Below, in pieces: positions 16,293 to 22,157 of a DNA stretch of 22,157 bases. A model generated the notes under the pieces. It saw only the letters and a list, made by a program, of their open reading frames with translations, was not told the origin of the DNA and made no database searches. Position 1 is the first letter of the stretch. Each line of letters begins with the position of its first letter. Origin of the DNA: a virus; IMG/VR virus record IMGVR_UViG_3300017967_000246, positions 1 to 22,157 of that record. One strand, written 5' to 3'. The translations under genes and the position numbers were made by a program.

Positions 16293-17656
16293 TATACAAC
16301 AACGTTATAATTGATTTGTGAATATAATGTATAAAAGTTATCAATATTTGAAGATCTTATATTTGGAATTGAAGATGCCTGAGCACCAGATTCAACAGGA
16401 ACAGATTGTCCCTCTCCACCACTACTAGGAAGTATCTGAACAGTTGGTTCAGATTTTGGTTCTGGACCAACAGATCCAGACATATCTGCTTTTGGTGCAG
16501 ATGAAACTTGTGCTGGTGTTGAAGATCCAGTAGAAGTTGAAGATACCTGAGCTTGTGATGGAGGAGCAGAGGTTCCACCGCTAGTATCCCCCTTTTTCAA
16601 TTCATCTTCTTTTTTAAATGTTGCTTGAGAGGTATTTGCTTCTACACCTTTAGTATCACCCTTCTTATCACCCATCAGACTTTCTGTTGGTTTTGCTGAT
16701 GTTGATGTTGTTGCTGGTTTCGGTTCTCCCTCCCCCATAGACTGCTTATATGCTTCCGCTTCTTCCCTTTTTTGCTTAAGTAGTTTTGGATCTGCACCAG
16801 TAAAGTTTTTACCAAATGCCTCCATCAATTCATCTACAGCAAAAGCTACTCTAACTCCCTTAAAGAATATTCCACCTCTTGGAACCATTGACAGTGCCGC
16901 CAATGCACTATCAACGTATTCACCATTCATAAAGTTCATGGCACCACTTAATCCAGTTAGGATACTTCCAAAGAATCCAGGACCACCACCTTTGCCAGGT
17001 CTTCCACCTGTATTTGGAGTTGGTGGAGCTATTGGTTTAGGTGCTCTTCCAAATAATCTTCCTATTGAATTTGCCGCTCTGCCTATTGCACCTTTAATCG
17101 CATTCATCAGTGCGGAAAATGGTTTTCTAATTAATCCCTGATATACACCATTTAAAACAAATCCACCAATTCGACCAATCGTTCGAACAATTCCCGAAAT
17201 GCCATATCTTGCTAGTGCAAATATGAATACAATTTTTCGTAATGTTCCTAGTACGTTATCTCTTATCTCTTCTAACTTTCTCTTATTATCATCCTTATAG
17301 GCATTCAGTGCATCGATGCCCTGCTTTGTGAGCCAACCTGCGACTACTCCTATGAATAGACGCTTCAGTGTTTCTAAAATTCCTTGTGCAGGAGCAGCAA
17401 CTCTCTGCATCGGAGAAACGAGAGCACTTTGCATCTTTCTTTCGAAAGTGCTTTCCTTACCTTCTCTAAGTTGTTGTTCTGCTAAAAGTCTTTCTCTATT
17501 TTGCTGCTGCTGTTCTTTCATCCTCTCTAAAGAGGATGCTTCTGATAACTGAGTTGATATAGTCGTTAAGGAACTGCCGAACGAACTCATTCGGGCAGAA
17601 ATCTTTTCTAACCTGTTACTGATATTATTTAATTGAATATCAGAGACTTCCGCCAT
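16292..17656 (-). CDS. Candidate tape-measure or hub protein (gp29 position)
   Basis: This 454-aa protein directly follows gp26 and its -1 extension, where phages usually encode the tape measure. Residues 1-40 are Ser-rich heptad-like helix (ISNRLEKISARMSSFGSSL), 43-76 a strongly charged, Gln-rich coiled coil, and about 98-175 hydrophobic helices (LFIGVVAGWLTKQGIDAL, TLRKIVFIFALARYGI). A Gly/Pro segment (GGRPGKGGGPGFFG) is followed by a further helical part to about 285, then about 140 residues of Pro/Thr/Ser-rich, probably disordered sequence, and a short end (FYTLYSQINYNVVV). T4 gp29 has about 590 residues, and this protein lacks a comparable long helical rod, so a tape-measure role is only a candidate. 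An inner-hub or ejected protein is an alternative. The ATG lies 17 bp inside the upstream ORF, preceded by AAGGAAAGGG. Confidence 0.6.
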   Translation of the reverse strand: MAEVSDIQLNNISNRLEKISARMSSFGSSLTTISTQLSEASSLERMKEQQQQNRERLLAEQQLREGKESTFERKMQSALVSPMQRVAAPAQGILETLKRLFIGVVAGWLTKQGIDALNAYKDDNKRKLEEIRDNVLGTLRKIVFIFALARYGISGIVRTIGRIGGFVLNGVYQGLIRKPFSALMNAIKGAIGRAANSIGRLFGRAPKPIAPPTPNTGGRPGKGGGPGFFGSILTGLSGAMNFMNGEYVDSALAALSMVPRGGIFFKGVRVAFAVDELMEAFGKNFTGADPKLLKQKREEAEAYKQSMGEGEPKPATTSTSAKPTESLMGDKKGDTKGVEANTSQATFKKEDELKKGDTSGGTSAPPSQAQVSSTSTGSSTPAQVSSAPKADMSGSVGPEPKSEPTVQILPSSGGEGQSVPVESGAQASSIPNIRSSNIDNFYTLYSQINYNVVV

Positions 17657-17825
17657 CTCTTGCCCTTTCCTTTAAAGTTTCTTCTTCGATGTATTGCTTG
17701 AGTAGGGTAAGATAAATCTCTCTTTCCCAAGGAATCATATTTTCTAGCTCTGTCAAGCTATATTTATGATGTTGCATGAGGGCAAAATTAACCTTATAGT
17801 ATGACTCAAGATCAGCATGAGCCAT
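17640..17825 (-). CDS. 61-codon ORF: -1 frameshift extension of gp26 (gp51 position)
   Basis: This frame encodes a small, mostly helical segment (LESYYKVNFALMQHHKYSLTELENMIPWEREIYLTLL...) ending in charged residues. An ATG is present 2 nt after the gp26 stop, so it could be a separate 61-aa protein in the position of T4 gp51, the hub assembly catalyst, although T4 gp51 is about four times longer. The only strong GGAGG upstream is 25 nt away, too far for this ATG but well placed for frameshifting. A -1 slip at the U UUU UUC near the end of gp26 leads straight into this frame and adds Arg-Val-Gly before the Met. I therefore favour its main role as the T part of a G/GT-like tail chaperone. It overlaps the next gene by 17 bp. 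Confidence 0.75.
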   Translation of the reverse strand: MAHADLESYYKVNFALMQHHKYSLTELENMIPWEREIYLTLLKQYIEEETLKERARDGGSL

Positions 17826-17827
17826 AC

Positions 17828-18547
17828 CTACACGAAAAAAGCGGACAGACCCTCCAGCAAGACTTCACTTTCAACTCCAGTGTTTGGATTCTTGACCTTA
17901 AATGTGTGAGAAAGTTTGGGCATTGTTTCAAAGAAGTTTTCAATCTCTTTGAATTGCTTAGAACTTAACTGCTCCATAAAATCTAGAAGTTCTTTTTTGC
18001 TACAATCAGCAGCAGTCCAAGACTCTTCCTCATTATAAACTTGTTCAATGCATGAAGAGATCAAATCAAAAGTATCTTCCAGATCAATATTTCCATCCAT
18101 AGCAAAGTTACTCTTAACAAACTCTTCCATTGAAGGATACTTCATACGGAGAGATAAGTTATCATCTAACTTAATATCTTTACTGTGCTTTTCACTTTCT
18201 TGAACTTTGATGTCGTCTAGAGCAATAACAACTGGAACCTGTGTGACTCCATCATCGGGACAAGTAACTAGAACTTCTACTTCTTCTCCAACAGACTTTC
18301 CACGAATGTTGAGGAAAAGATACTCAATATCAAATGTGGATAAATCTTCAACCTTCACACCACGAGAAAGAATACAGTTCTTGATAACTGTTTTAACTGC
18401 ACCAGCAATTTGCTTTGGATCTTCACTCTCCATCGCAATAATCAAGACCTTCTCTTCCTTCACAAGAAATGGTCTATATCTTACTTTCTTTTTAGAAGAA
18501 GGAATCTCCAACTCATAAGTTGGCGTTGCAATCTTTGGTAATGGCAT
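17828..18547 (-). CDS. gp26: Baseplate hub assembly protein gp26 (tail chaperone-like)
   Basis: This 239-aa protein resembles the gp26 family of T4-type phages (T4 gp26 has 208 aa). It begins with a strand-rich segment (YELEIPSSKKKVRYRPFLVKEEKVLIIA) and continues with VKTVIKNCILS, then FDIEYLFLNIRGKSVGE, FDLISSCIEQVYNEEE and a C-terminal helical part (LLDFMEQLSSKQFKEIENFFETMPKL). It ends with a Cys-free, zinc-finger-like remnant strand (FKVKNPNTGVESEVLLEGL). gp26 is needed to build the baseplate hub in T4 and is thought to act like the tail-assembly chaperones of other phages. The last codons contain a slippery U UUU UUC with an upstream GGAGG, so part of the product probably carries a 64-residue extension (about 302 aa in total). 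The ATG follows a 44-bp gap with a late-promoter-like box. Confidence 0.85.
   Translation of the reverse strand: MPLPKIATPTYELEIPSSKKKVRYRPFLVKEEKVLIIAMESEDPKQIAGAVKTVIKNCILSRGVKVEDLSTFDIEYLFLNIRGKSVGEEVEVLVTCPDDGVTQVPVVIALDDIKVQESEKHSKDIKLDDNLSLRMKYPSMEEFVKSNFAMDGNIDLEDTFDLISSCIEQVYNEEESWTAADCSKKELLDFMEQLSSKQFKEIENFFETMPKLSHTFKVKNPNTGVESEVLLEGLSAFFV
17834..17855 (-). promoter_or_regulatory. Programmed -1 ribosomal frameshift cassette at the end of gp26
   Basis: On the minus strand GGAGG (17855-17851) is followed by exactly 10 nt and then the heptamer T TTT TTC (17840-17834), in the correct phase with gp26 codons GCT TTT TTC. The zero frame then reads GTG TAG and stops, and the -1 frame reads CGT GTA GGT ATG into the 61-codon ORF. 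The SD-like element at this spacing is the same arrangement as in the E. coli dnaX frameshift signal. Only a weak 5-bp stem (GCUCA/UGAGU) is seen downstream. Confidence 0.75.
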
Positions 18548-18569
18548 AATATGCTCAATTCAGTAAAAT

Positions 18570-18577
18570 TATTTATT
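18570..18577 (-). promoter_or_regulatory. Candidate late promoter (AATAAATA) for gp26
   Basis: AATAAATA on the minus strand lies in the 44-bp gap between the gp54-like stop and the gp26 ATG, 22 nt upstream of the ATG. It matches TATAAATA at 7 of 8 positions and the looser NATAAATA form fully. Being in one of the few non-coding gaps strengthens it, though the leader would be very short. Confidence 0.45.
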
Positions 18578-18591
18578 GGAGTTTTTCAAAC

Positions 18592-19398
18592 CTAGAATAC
18601 TTCAAAAGAACTATCAAAAGCAATATCAGTAGTGGATTTACTACCTCTTAATTTTGCAAAGTCATTTTGTAGATTGCGATTATACTCTTTTAAAATTCTT
18701 TCATTTCTTGCATTACTTGCTGCAACATCCTCTTTAACCACCTCAACCCCTGGTACAGCACCCTCTATATTATTATATGTTCCTTTAGCAAAGTCAAAAC
18801 TAGTTACTTTTCCAGAAACATACCTATCAAAATTGAATGATGCGGATGCTTTCAAAACATCAGAACCAGCATAACTTACTGGAGTAGAGTTAAATGCAAT
18901 AGGAAACATTCCAAAGAAAGTATATTCAATAGACTGTCTATAATCACGATCAAATTTGATAATTTTAGTTTGATCGCACTTATATTCATTTGGATATCTC
19001 ATTCTAAAATAATATCCCTTTGATGCCTGATTAGCACCAGAACCACTGGCAATAAATTCTGTCCAGTGCTCCAAGAATTTCATAGTCTTATAATCTTTAT
19101 CAACGTAAAACTCCAGATCAATTTGAGTAAAGAGTCTGGTGTGTGCCATCTTTTCAGCGACACCCATAAAGTTTCCAGTTATATCAGCGGTCCCAAGAGA
19201 ACTACCAGGAAGAGAAGCAGAACTACAAAGAAGTCCAGAAGTTTCCCCAATGAACCTACTATCAACTCCACGAACAGCAAGATGCTGTCTTAATGCAAAT
19301 GGCAATCCACCAAAGATCAATTGATAGTGGGATGTTTGTGCTAAGTTAGAGAACGTAGGCTTGAACTCTGATATCTTTCTAGGTCTTGGTGCAGGCAC
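18592..19398 (-). CDS. gp54: Baseplate tail tube initiator, gp54-like
   Basis: This 268-aa protein is read as the gp54 type, which sits on the hub below gp48 and starts tail tube polymerisation. The central part resembles T4 gp54 in pattern: HTRLFTQIDLEFYVDKDYKTMKFLEHWTEFI (about 86-117) corresponds to the gp54 stretch with strand, SNYRAMQDWVNAV helix and following strand. YYFRMRYP and a second strand pair (YTFFGMFPIAFNSTPVSYAG, then KASASFNFDRYVSG) complete a tube-like fold. The C-terminal 60 residues are helical and charged. The start is GTG: a TAG lies in frame four codons upstream, and no ATG is available between them. It is the first gene of the leftward arm, with a TCTAAATA box about 30 nt upstream. 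Another tube-fold protein, such as a second gp48-like copy, is the main alternative. Confidence 0.65.
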   Translation of the reverse strand: MPAPRPRKISEFKPTFSNLAQTSHYQLIFGGLPFALRQHLAVRGVDSRFIGETSGLLCSSASLPGSSLGTADITGNFMGVAEKMAHTRLFTQIDLEFYVDKDYKTMKFLEHWTEFIASGSGANQASKGYYFRMRYPNEYKCDQTKIIKFDRDYRQSIEYTFFGMFPIAFNSTPVSYAGSDVLKASASFNFDRYVSGKVTSFDFAKGTYNNIEGAVPGVEVVKEDVAASNARNERILKEYNRNLQNDFAKLRGSKSTTDIAFDSSFEVF

Positions 19399-19406
19399 TC
19401 TAAATA
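19399..19406 (+). promoter_or_regulatory. Candidate late promoter (TCTAAATA) for the rightward arm
   Basis: TCTAAATA on the plus strand begins right at the edge of the gp54-like GTG and ends 29 nt before the gp4 ATG. It matches the T4-type late box at 7 of 8 positions and is mirrored by an identical box on the other strand at 19436-19429. Confidence 0.5.
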
Positions 19407-19428
19407 CCTAATATGGTTTCGTTATTGT

Positions 19429-19436
19429 TATTTAGA
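19429..19436 (-). promoter_or_regulatory. Candidate late promoter (TCTAAATA) for the leftward arm
   Basis: TCTAAATA on the minus strand reaches the first base of the gp4 ATG and lies 30 nt upstream of the gp54-like GTG. It is the mirror of the plus-strand box at 19399, and together they would make a compact divergent late promoter in the 37-bp gap. Confidence 0.5.
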
Positions 19437-19873
19437 TGTCATACAAAGGAAAATATCAACCATCATATCCACAAAAATACAAAGGAGATCCAACCAATAT
19501 TATATACCGTTCCTTATGGGAACGTAAGTTTATGAAATACTGTGATCTGAATGAAAACATTTTAGAATGGGGAAGTGAAGAAATATATGTATGGTATAAG
19601 TCTCCGATTGATAGAAAGTCTCATAGATATTTTCCAGACTTTTATATTAAAGTGAAAGAATCAACTGGTAAGATCAAAAAATATATTATTGAGATCAAAC
19701 CAAAAAAACAAACTACTCCTCCACCAAAACCTAAGAGACAAACTCAAGGTTATATCCGTGAAGCATATGAGTATGCCAAAAATCAAGCGAAGTGGGAAGC
19801 AGCAAAGGAGTGGTGCCTTGACAGAGGATATGAATTTAGAGTCTTTACGGAAAAAGAATTAGGTATTAACTAA
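19436..19873 (+). CDS. gp4: Head completion protein gp4
   Basis: This 145-aa protein clearly matches T4 gp4 (about 150 aa): YKGKYQPSYPQKYKGDP, then IIYRSLWERKFMKYCD, ILEWGSEEI, HRYFPDFYIKVK and KKYIIEIKPKKQT. gp4 acts at head completion, before tail joining, after DNA is packaged. The fold is of the TnsA/PD-(D/E)xK nuclease type, and here the signature looks intact, with P67-D68 and E87-I-K89 plus the acidic E48/E49 upstream. Whether gp4 cuts DNA is not settled, but nothing in this copy suggests loss of the site. It is the first gene of the rightward arm. Its stop overlaps the next ATG as TAATG, so the two are probably translated together. There is no clear Shine-Dalgarno sequence in front. 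Confidence 0.92.
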   Translation: MSYKGKYQPSYPQKYKGDPTNIIYRSLWERKFMKYCDLNENILEWGSEEIYVWYKSPIDRKSHRYFPDFYIKVKESTGKIKKYIIEIKPKKQTTPPPKPKRQTQGYIREAYEYAKNQAKWEAAKEWCLDRGYEFRVFTEKELGIN

Positions 19874-20280
19874 TGCCACGCAAAACTCTTGCCGAACAAA
19901 GGAAAACACAAAACACTGATACTGATGTTAATGTAAATAGAATTCGTGCCATCTCTGATGGTCTCGTTGGAAATGAAGATCCTGATGATCTGATGTACGA
20001 ACTAATCTCAGCTTTAGAGGAAGGATCAAAGCAACCTCAGGTTGGGAAATATTATATTTTTGTTTATAACCCCAAAACACCAAACATCAAGTACGATCAA
20101 AATCCTCTAGTTGCAGTGACTGAAACTTTCTCATGGGGATTCCGTGGTATAAACTATCACTGGCGAAAATCAAGACAATACACTTGGAATGAAATTCCTG
20201 GAGGTCTCTATGAAGTCTATTCTTCAGAATTAAAAGATCTTCAACAAATACCTTTTGCAAATTACAGGCTAAATATCTAA
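19873..20280 (+). CDS. Unrecognised protein between gp4 and gp48
   Basis: I do not recognise a family with certainty. The 135-aa product has a charged, helical N-terminal third (LAEQRKTQNTDTDVNVNRIRAISDGL, then DPDDLMYELISALEE). A strand- and aromatic-rich remainder follows (GKYYIFVYNPKTPNIKYDQNPLVAVTETFSWGFRGINYHWRKSRQYTWNEI), ending in PFANYRLNI. It has no signal peptide, membrane segment or cysteine. It starts inside the gp4 stop (TAATG) and ends 10 bp before gp48, so it is in an operon with head-completion and baseplate genes. A virion assembly role is likely from position. T4 has no gene of this kind between its gp4 and gp53. Confidence 0.75.
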   Translation: MPRKTLAEQRKTQNTDTDVNVNRIRAISDGLVGNEDPDDLMYELISALEEGSKQPQVGKYYIFVYNPKTPNIKYDQNPLVAVTETFSWGFRGINYHWRKSRQYTWNEIPGGLYEVYSSELKDLQQIPFANYRLNI

Positions 20281-20290
20281 AAAAGCTATA

Positions 20291-21361
20291 ATGGCTGCCA
20301 ATAACTTCTCCCAAGCCTTACAGTTAGAACCACTTGTCTCATCGGCAAAACCATCATCGTCTGGGGCAAAAAACCAGACGAAAGCGAAGACAAATGCTGG
20401 TGGAAAGTCGCAGGGTGTAGAAAGTAAAATTTTAAGATATCCTTTGGCAAGAATTGATGACTCTACTGATTACTTATCAATTACAGTATCAGAATTCAAA
20501 CCTGATTCATTCAGCACAAAAAAGGCAATAGAAACAAAAGAAATTGAGGAGAATGGATCAAAAACAAAAACTGGATCTTTAATAGGACAACTTCCAACAA
20601 TTAGTGATAGATTGGCACAAGGTCAAAAAAATAGCGGAAGCGTATTCAATCTTAAAAATGCACAATATTATATAACTCTACCAATACCCAATAACATTAG
20701 TGATAGCAACTCTGTTTCTTGGGGTGAGGATACGATGAATCCACTTCAGGCAACTGGAGTAAATGTAATCACTGCAGAAAATCAATTTGCTGCGCTTGGT
20801 GGTGCCGCAGCAGAAATAATGCAGAAAGTTAGTGCTGGTGTTGATGGAACCACACAAAATGCTTTAATATCAGCTGTTGCTGCTTATGGTGTTGGATCAA
20901 GTCCAGAGGCACTGATTTCTAGAGCAACTGGTCAAGTATTAAATCCAAACTTGGAATTACTATTCAGTGGTGTTAATCTTCGCTCATTTCCATTTGTGTT
21001 TGATTTTGCACCAAGAAGTTCTGATGAAGCATTGATGGTGAAAAAAATTATCAGGGCATTTAAAAAATCCATCGTTCCTAAAACAAACAGAGGATCTAAT
21101 GCTACTGCTGGTGGAATATTTCTATCGGCACCGATGGTCTTCCAACTTGAATATAAGAAAGGAAGATCAAAGCACCCATTCTTAAATACTTTCAAACCAT
21201 GTGCTTTGGTTGATATTCAACTGAACTACACTGGATCTGGTACTTATGCAACCTATCATGATGGAACACCAGTTCATATGCAAATGTCTTTGACCTTCAA
21301 AGAACTCAACCCAGTATATGCTGAAGATTACAGCGACAGCGACATCGGAGTAGGATTCTAA
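20291..21361 (+). CDS. gp48: Baseplate tail tube cap protein gp48
   Basis: This 356-aa protein is close in length to T4 gp48 (364 aa). gp48 binds the hub and, with gp54, forms the platform from which the tail tube grows. The N-terminal 130 residues are Ser/Lys-rich and variable, as in T4 (ALQLEPLVSSAKPSSSGAKN). A core strand (NAQYYITLPIPNNISDSNSVSWGEDTMNP) leads into an Ala-rich helical middle. The conserved motif RSFPFVFDFAPRSSDEALMVKKIIRAFK (about residues 232-259) parallels T4 KVFTWDLTPRSTEDLMAIINIYQYF. The end has FKPCALVDIQLNYTGSGTYATYHDGTPVHMQMSLTFKEL, also typical of the family. gp53 follows after 1 bp. gp54 is homologous to gp48, so the number given here rests mainly on length and this motif. 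Confidence 0.85.
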   Translation: MAANNFSQALQLEPLVSSAKPSSSGAKNQTKAKTNAGGKSQGVESKILRYPLARIDDSTDYLSITVSEFKPDSFSTKKAIETKEIEENGSKTKTGSLIGQLPTISDRLAQGQKNSGSVFNLKNAQYYITLPIPNNISDSNSVSWGEDTMNPLQATGVNVITAENQFAALGGAAAEIMQKVSAGVDGTTQNALISAVAAYGVGSSPEALISRATGQVLNPNLELLFSGVNLRSFPFVFDFAPRSSDEALMVKKIIRAFKKSIVPKTNRGSNATAGGIFLSAPMVFQLEYKKGRSKHPFLNTFKPCALVDIQLNYTGSGTYATYHDGTPVHMQMSLTFKELNPVYAEDYSDSDIGVGF

Positions 21362-21362
21362 A

Positions 21363-22013
21363 ATGGGATACTTTAGAGAACTTCCAGATATGTTTTATCA
21401 GTCTCCTTTGGGGACTCGTAACTCATCAAAGGAATATGTAAGAGTCAAAAACTTATTCAGAAGAGTAAAACTTCGTGACGATCTTAATAGGAGTGTCACA
21501 ATCTTCAATAAGTATGAAGTTCCAGATGGTGCAAGACCAGATACTGTTGCAGAAGAATTATTTGGAAGTGCTGATTACGACTGGATTGTTTTGATTACTG
21601 CTGGAATCACAAACGTAACAGACCAATGGCCATTGTCCGATAAGGATTTGTATGAGTATGCGGAGAATAAGTATGGTTCTGATCTAAATGAAGTTAAATT
21701 CTATGAAACCAAAGAAGTGAAAGATTCTTCTGGAAGATTGATACTTCCTAAGGGTAAAGTTGTTGACGCAAGTTTCAGAATTCCAGATCCAAGCACTCCA
21801 ACAGCAGATCTAGACCCAACAGTTGGAGTTACAAACTACGAATACGAAGTTCGCAAGAACAATGAAAAGAGAAGCATTTATCTTCTGAGACCTGAATATT
21901 TACAGTTGTTCCTGAACGAAATGAGAAAGATTATGCACTATGAAAAGTCATCACAGTTTATCAATAGAAGACTAATTAAAACTGAAAATACCAGAAACAC
22001 TTCACCAAAGTAG
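21363..22013 (+). CDS. gp53: Baseplate wedge protein gp53
   Basis: This 216-aa protein (T4 gp53 has 196 aa) joins wedges to the hub and is needed for the baseplate to close into a ring. It shows the family signature: MGYFRELPDMFYQSPLG at the start, then KNLFRRVKLRDDL, and RPDTVAEELFGSADYDWIVLITAGITN, which parallels T4 RPEELANAIYGNPQLYWVLLMCN. Then come DKDLYEYAENKYG and a C-terminal RPEYLQLFLNEMRKIMHYEKSS, matching the T4 IMEKS ending. The ATG is 1 bp after the gp48 stop with GGAGTAGGA upstream, so translation is probably coupled. Its last 12 bp overlap the end of a gene on the other strand, leaving no room for a terminator between them. Confidence 0.92.
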   Translation: MGYFRELPDMFYQSPLGTRNSSKEYVRVKNLFRRVKLRDDLNRSVTIFNKYEVPDGARPDTVAEELFGSADYDWIVLITAGITNVTDQWPLSDKDLYEYAENKYGSDLNEVKFYETKEVKDSSGRLILPKGKVVDASFRIPDPSTPTADLDPTVGVTNYEYEVRKNNEKRSIYLLRPEYLQLFLNEMRKIMHYEKSSQFINRRLIKTENTRNTSPK

Positions 22014-22157
22014 TTCTAGTTTTTTATCAAACACCATAACGTATCGGTGCTTGCGGGAGCGTTCTTTCCATTCTCCCTCGGCACCTTTTATTTTACCTCT
22101 TGAATGCTTGGTGCCATCGGCATAGTAGAAATCTTTTTTAGGGTCTGTGAGACCTGC
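22002..22157 (-). CDS. 3' end of an unidentified gene (partial)
   Basis: The minus strand has an open frame from the right edge to a TGA at 22004-22002, giving the last 51 residues of a protein: DPKKDFYYADGTKHSRGKI, then EGEWKERSRKHRYVMVFDKK and a final LELLW. The composition looks like coding sequence and the frame fills the only stretch not covered by gp53, but the start and most of the protein are outside the window. It is very basic (many Lys and Arg), so a nucleic-acid-binding protein is possible. It converges on gp53 with a 12-bp overlap of the two coding ends. Confidence 0.6.
   Translation of the reverse strand, partial: AGLTDPKKDFYYADGTKHSRGKIKGAEGEWKERSRKHRYVMVFDKKLELLW

Noticed and set aside
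17761-17768. CATAAATA on the minus strand inside the 61-codon ORF
   Set aside because: It lies about 105 nt upstream of the 454-aa gene and within coding sequence. A promoter is possible but not supported beyond the octamer.
20268-20275. GCTAAATA on the plus strand before gp48
   Set aside because: It matches TATAAATA less well, and a start site about 10 nt downstream would leave almost no leader before the ATG at 20291. It is the end of the 135-aa gene.
20087-20314. A 75-codon minus-strand ORF opposite the 135-aa gene and the gp48 start
   Set aside because: It is antisense to two well-placed genes with no start signal of its own.
22018-22027. T-run after gp53 as a terminator
   Set aside because: No GC-rich stem precedes the T-run on the plus strand, and the stretch is coding on the minus strand.
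1-22157. tRNA genes, insertion sequences, integrase or attachment sites
   Set aside because: No cloverleaf-like segment, transposase motif or terminal inverted repeat was seen, and nearly all bases are in tightly packed structural genes.

Overview
The window is part of the late structural region of a T4-type myovirus. The whole tail hub and baseplate set is recognisable: gp4, gp48, gp53, gp54-like, gp26, gp27-like and gp5. Together with collagen-like and glycine-rich fibre proteins, a 2-oxoglutarate/Fe(II) oxygenase and AT-rich DNA with NATAAATA-type late promoter matches, this points to a marine cyanomyovirus of Synechococcus or Prochlorococcus. A related T4-like marine phage, such as one infecting SAR11, cannot be excluded. 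Family assignments come from reading motifs, not from database searches.

Layout. From the left edge to 19398 every gene lies on the minus strand, so transcription runs right to left. The order is: gp54-like tube initiator; gp26; a 61-codon ORF joined to gp26 by an apparent -1 frameshift site; two proteins with matching N-terminal layouts (454 and 652 aa), the second carrying M23 peptidase and lambda-R-type muramidase domains; gp27-like hub; gp5 with its OB domain but no lysozyme; a separate small spike-like protein; a 1067-aa beta-helical fibre; a 220-aa structural protein; a 657-aa collagen-like fibre; a 290-aa glycine-rich adhesin; a 122-aa protein; a 2OG-Fe(II) oxygenase; a collagen-like fibre with a C-terminal S74 self-cleaving chaperone; a 586-aa collagen-like fibre; and the first 18 codons of another gene. 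From 19436 to 22013 four genes run on the plus strand: gp4, an unrecognised 135-aa protein, gp48 and gp53. They meet the 3' end of a minus-strand gene cut by the right edge. Genes overlap or abut by a few bases nearly everywhere, and no gene-free stretch exceeds about 50 bases.

How it fits together. gp26 and its frameshifted form would act like the G/GT tail chaperones of other phages, just upstream of candidate tape-measure or hub proteins. gp27, gp5 and the spike form the central hub, and cell-wall-cutting activity appears to have moved from gp5 to the 652-aa protein. gp54, gp48 and gp53 start the tube and build the baseplate. The leftward block supplies fibres and their processing or modification functions. 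The 37-bp divergent gap at 19399-19435 is flanked by two inverted TCTAAATA late-promoter-like boxes that could drive both arms.

The most notable observation is the frameshift cassette at 17834-17855: a GGAGG, 10 nt of spacing, then U UUU UUC, with the gp26 stop one codon later and the 61-codon ORF exactly in the -1 frame.
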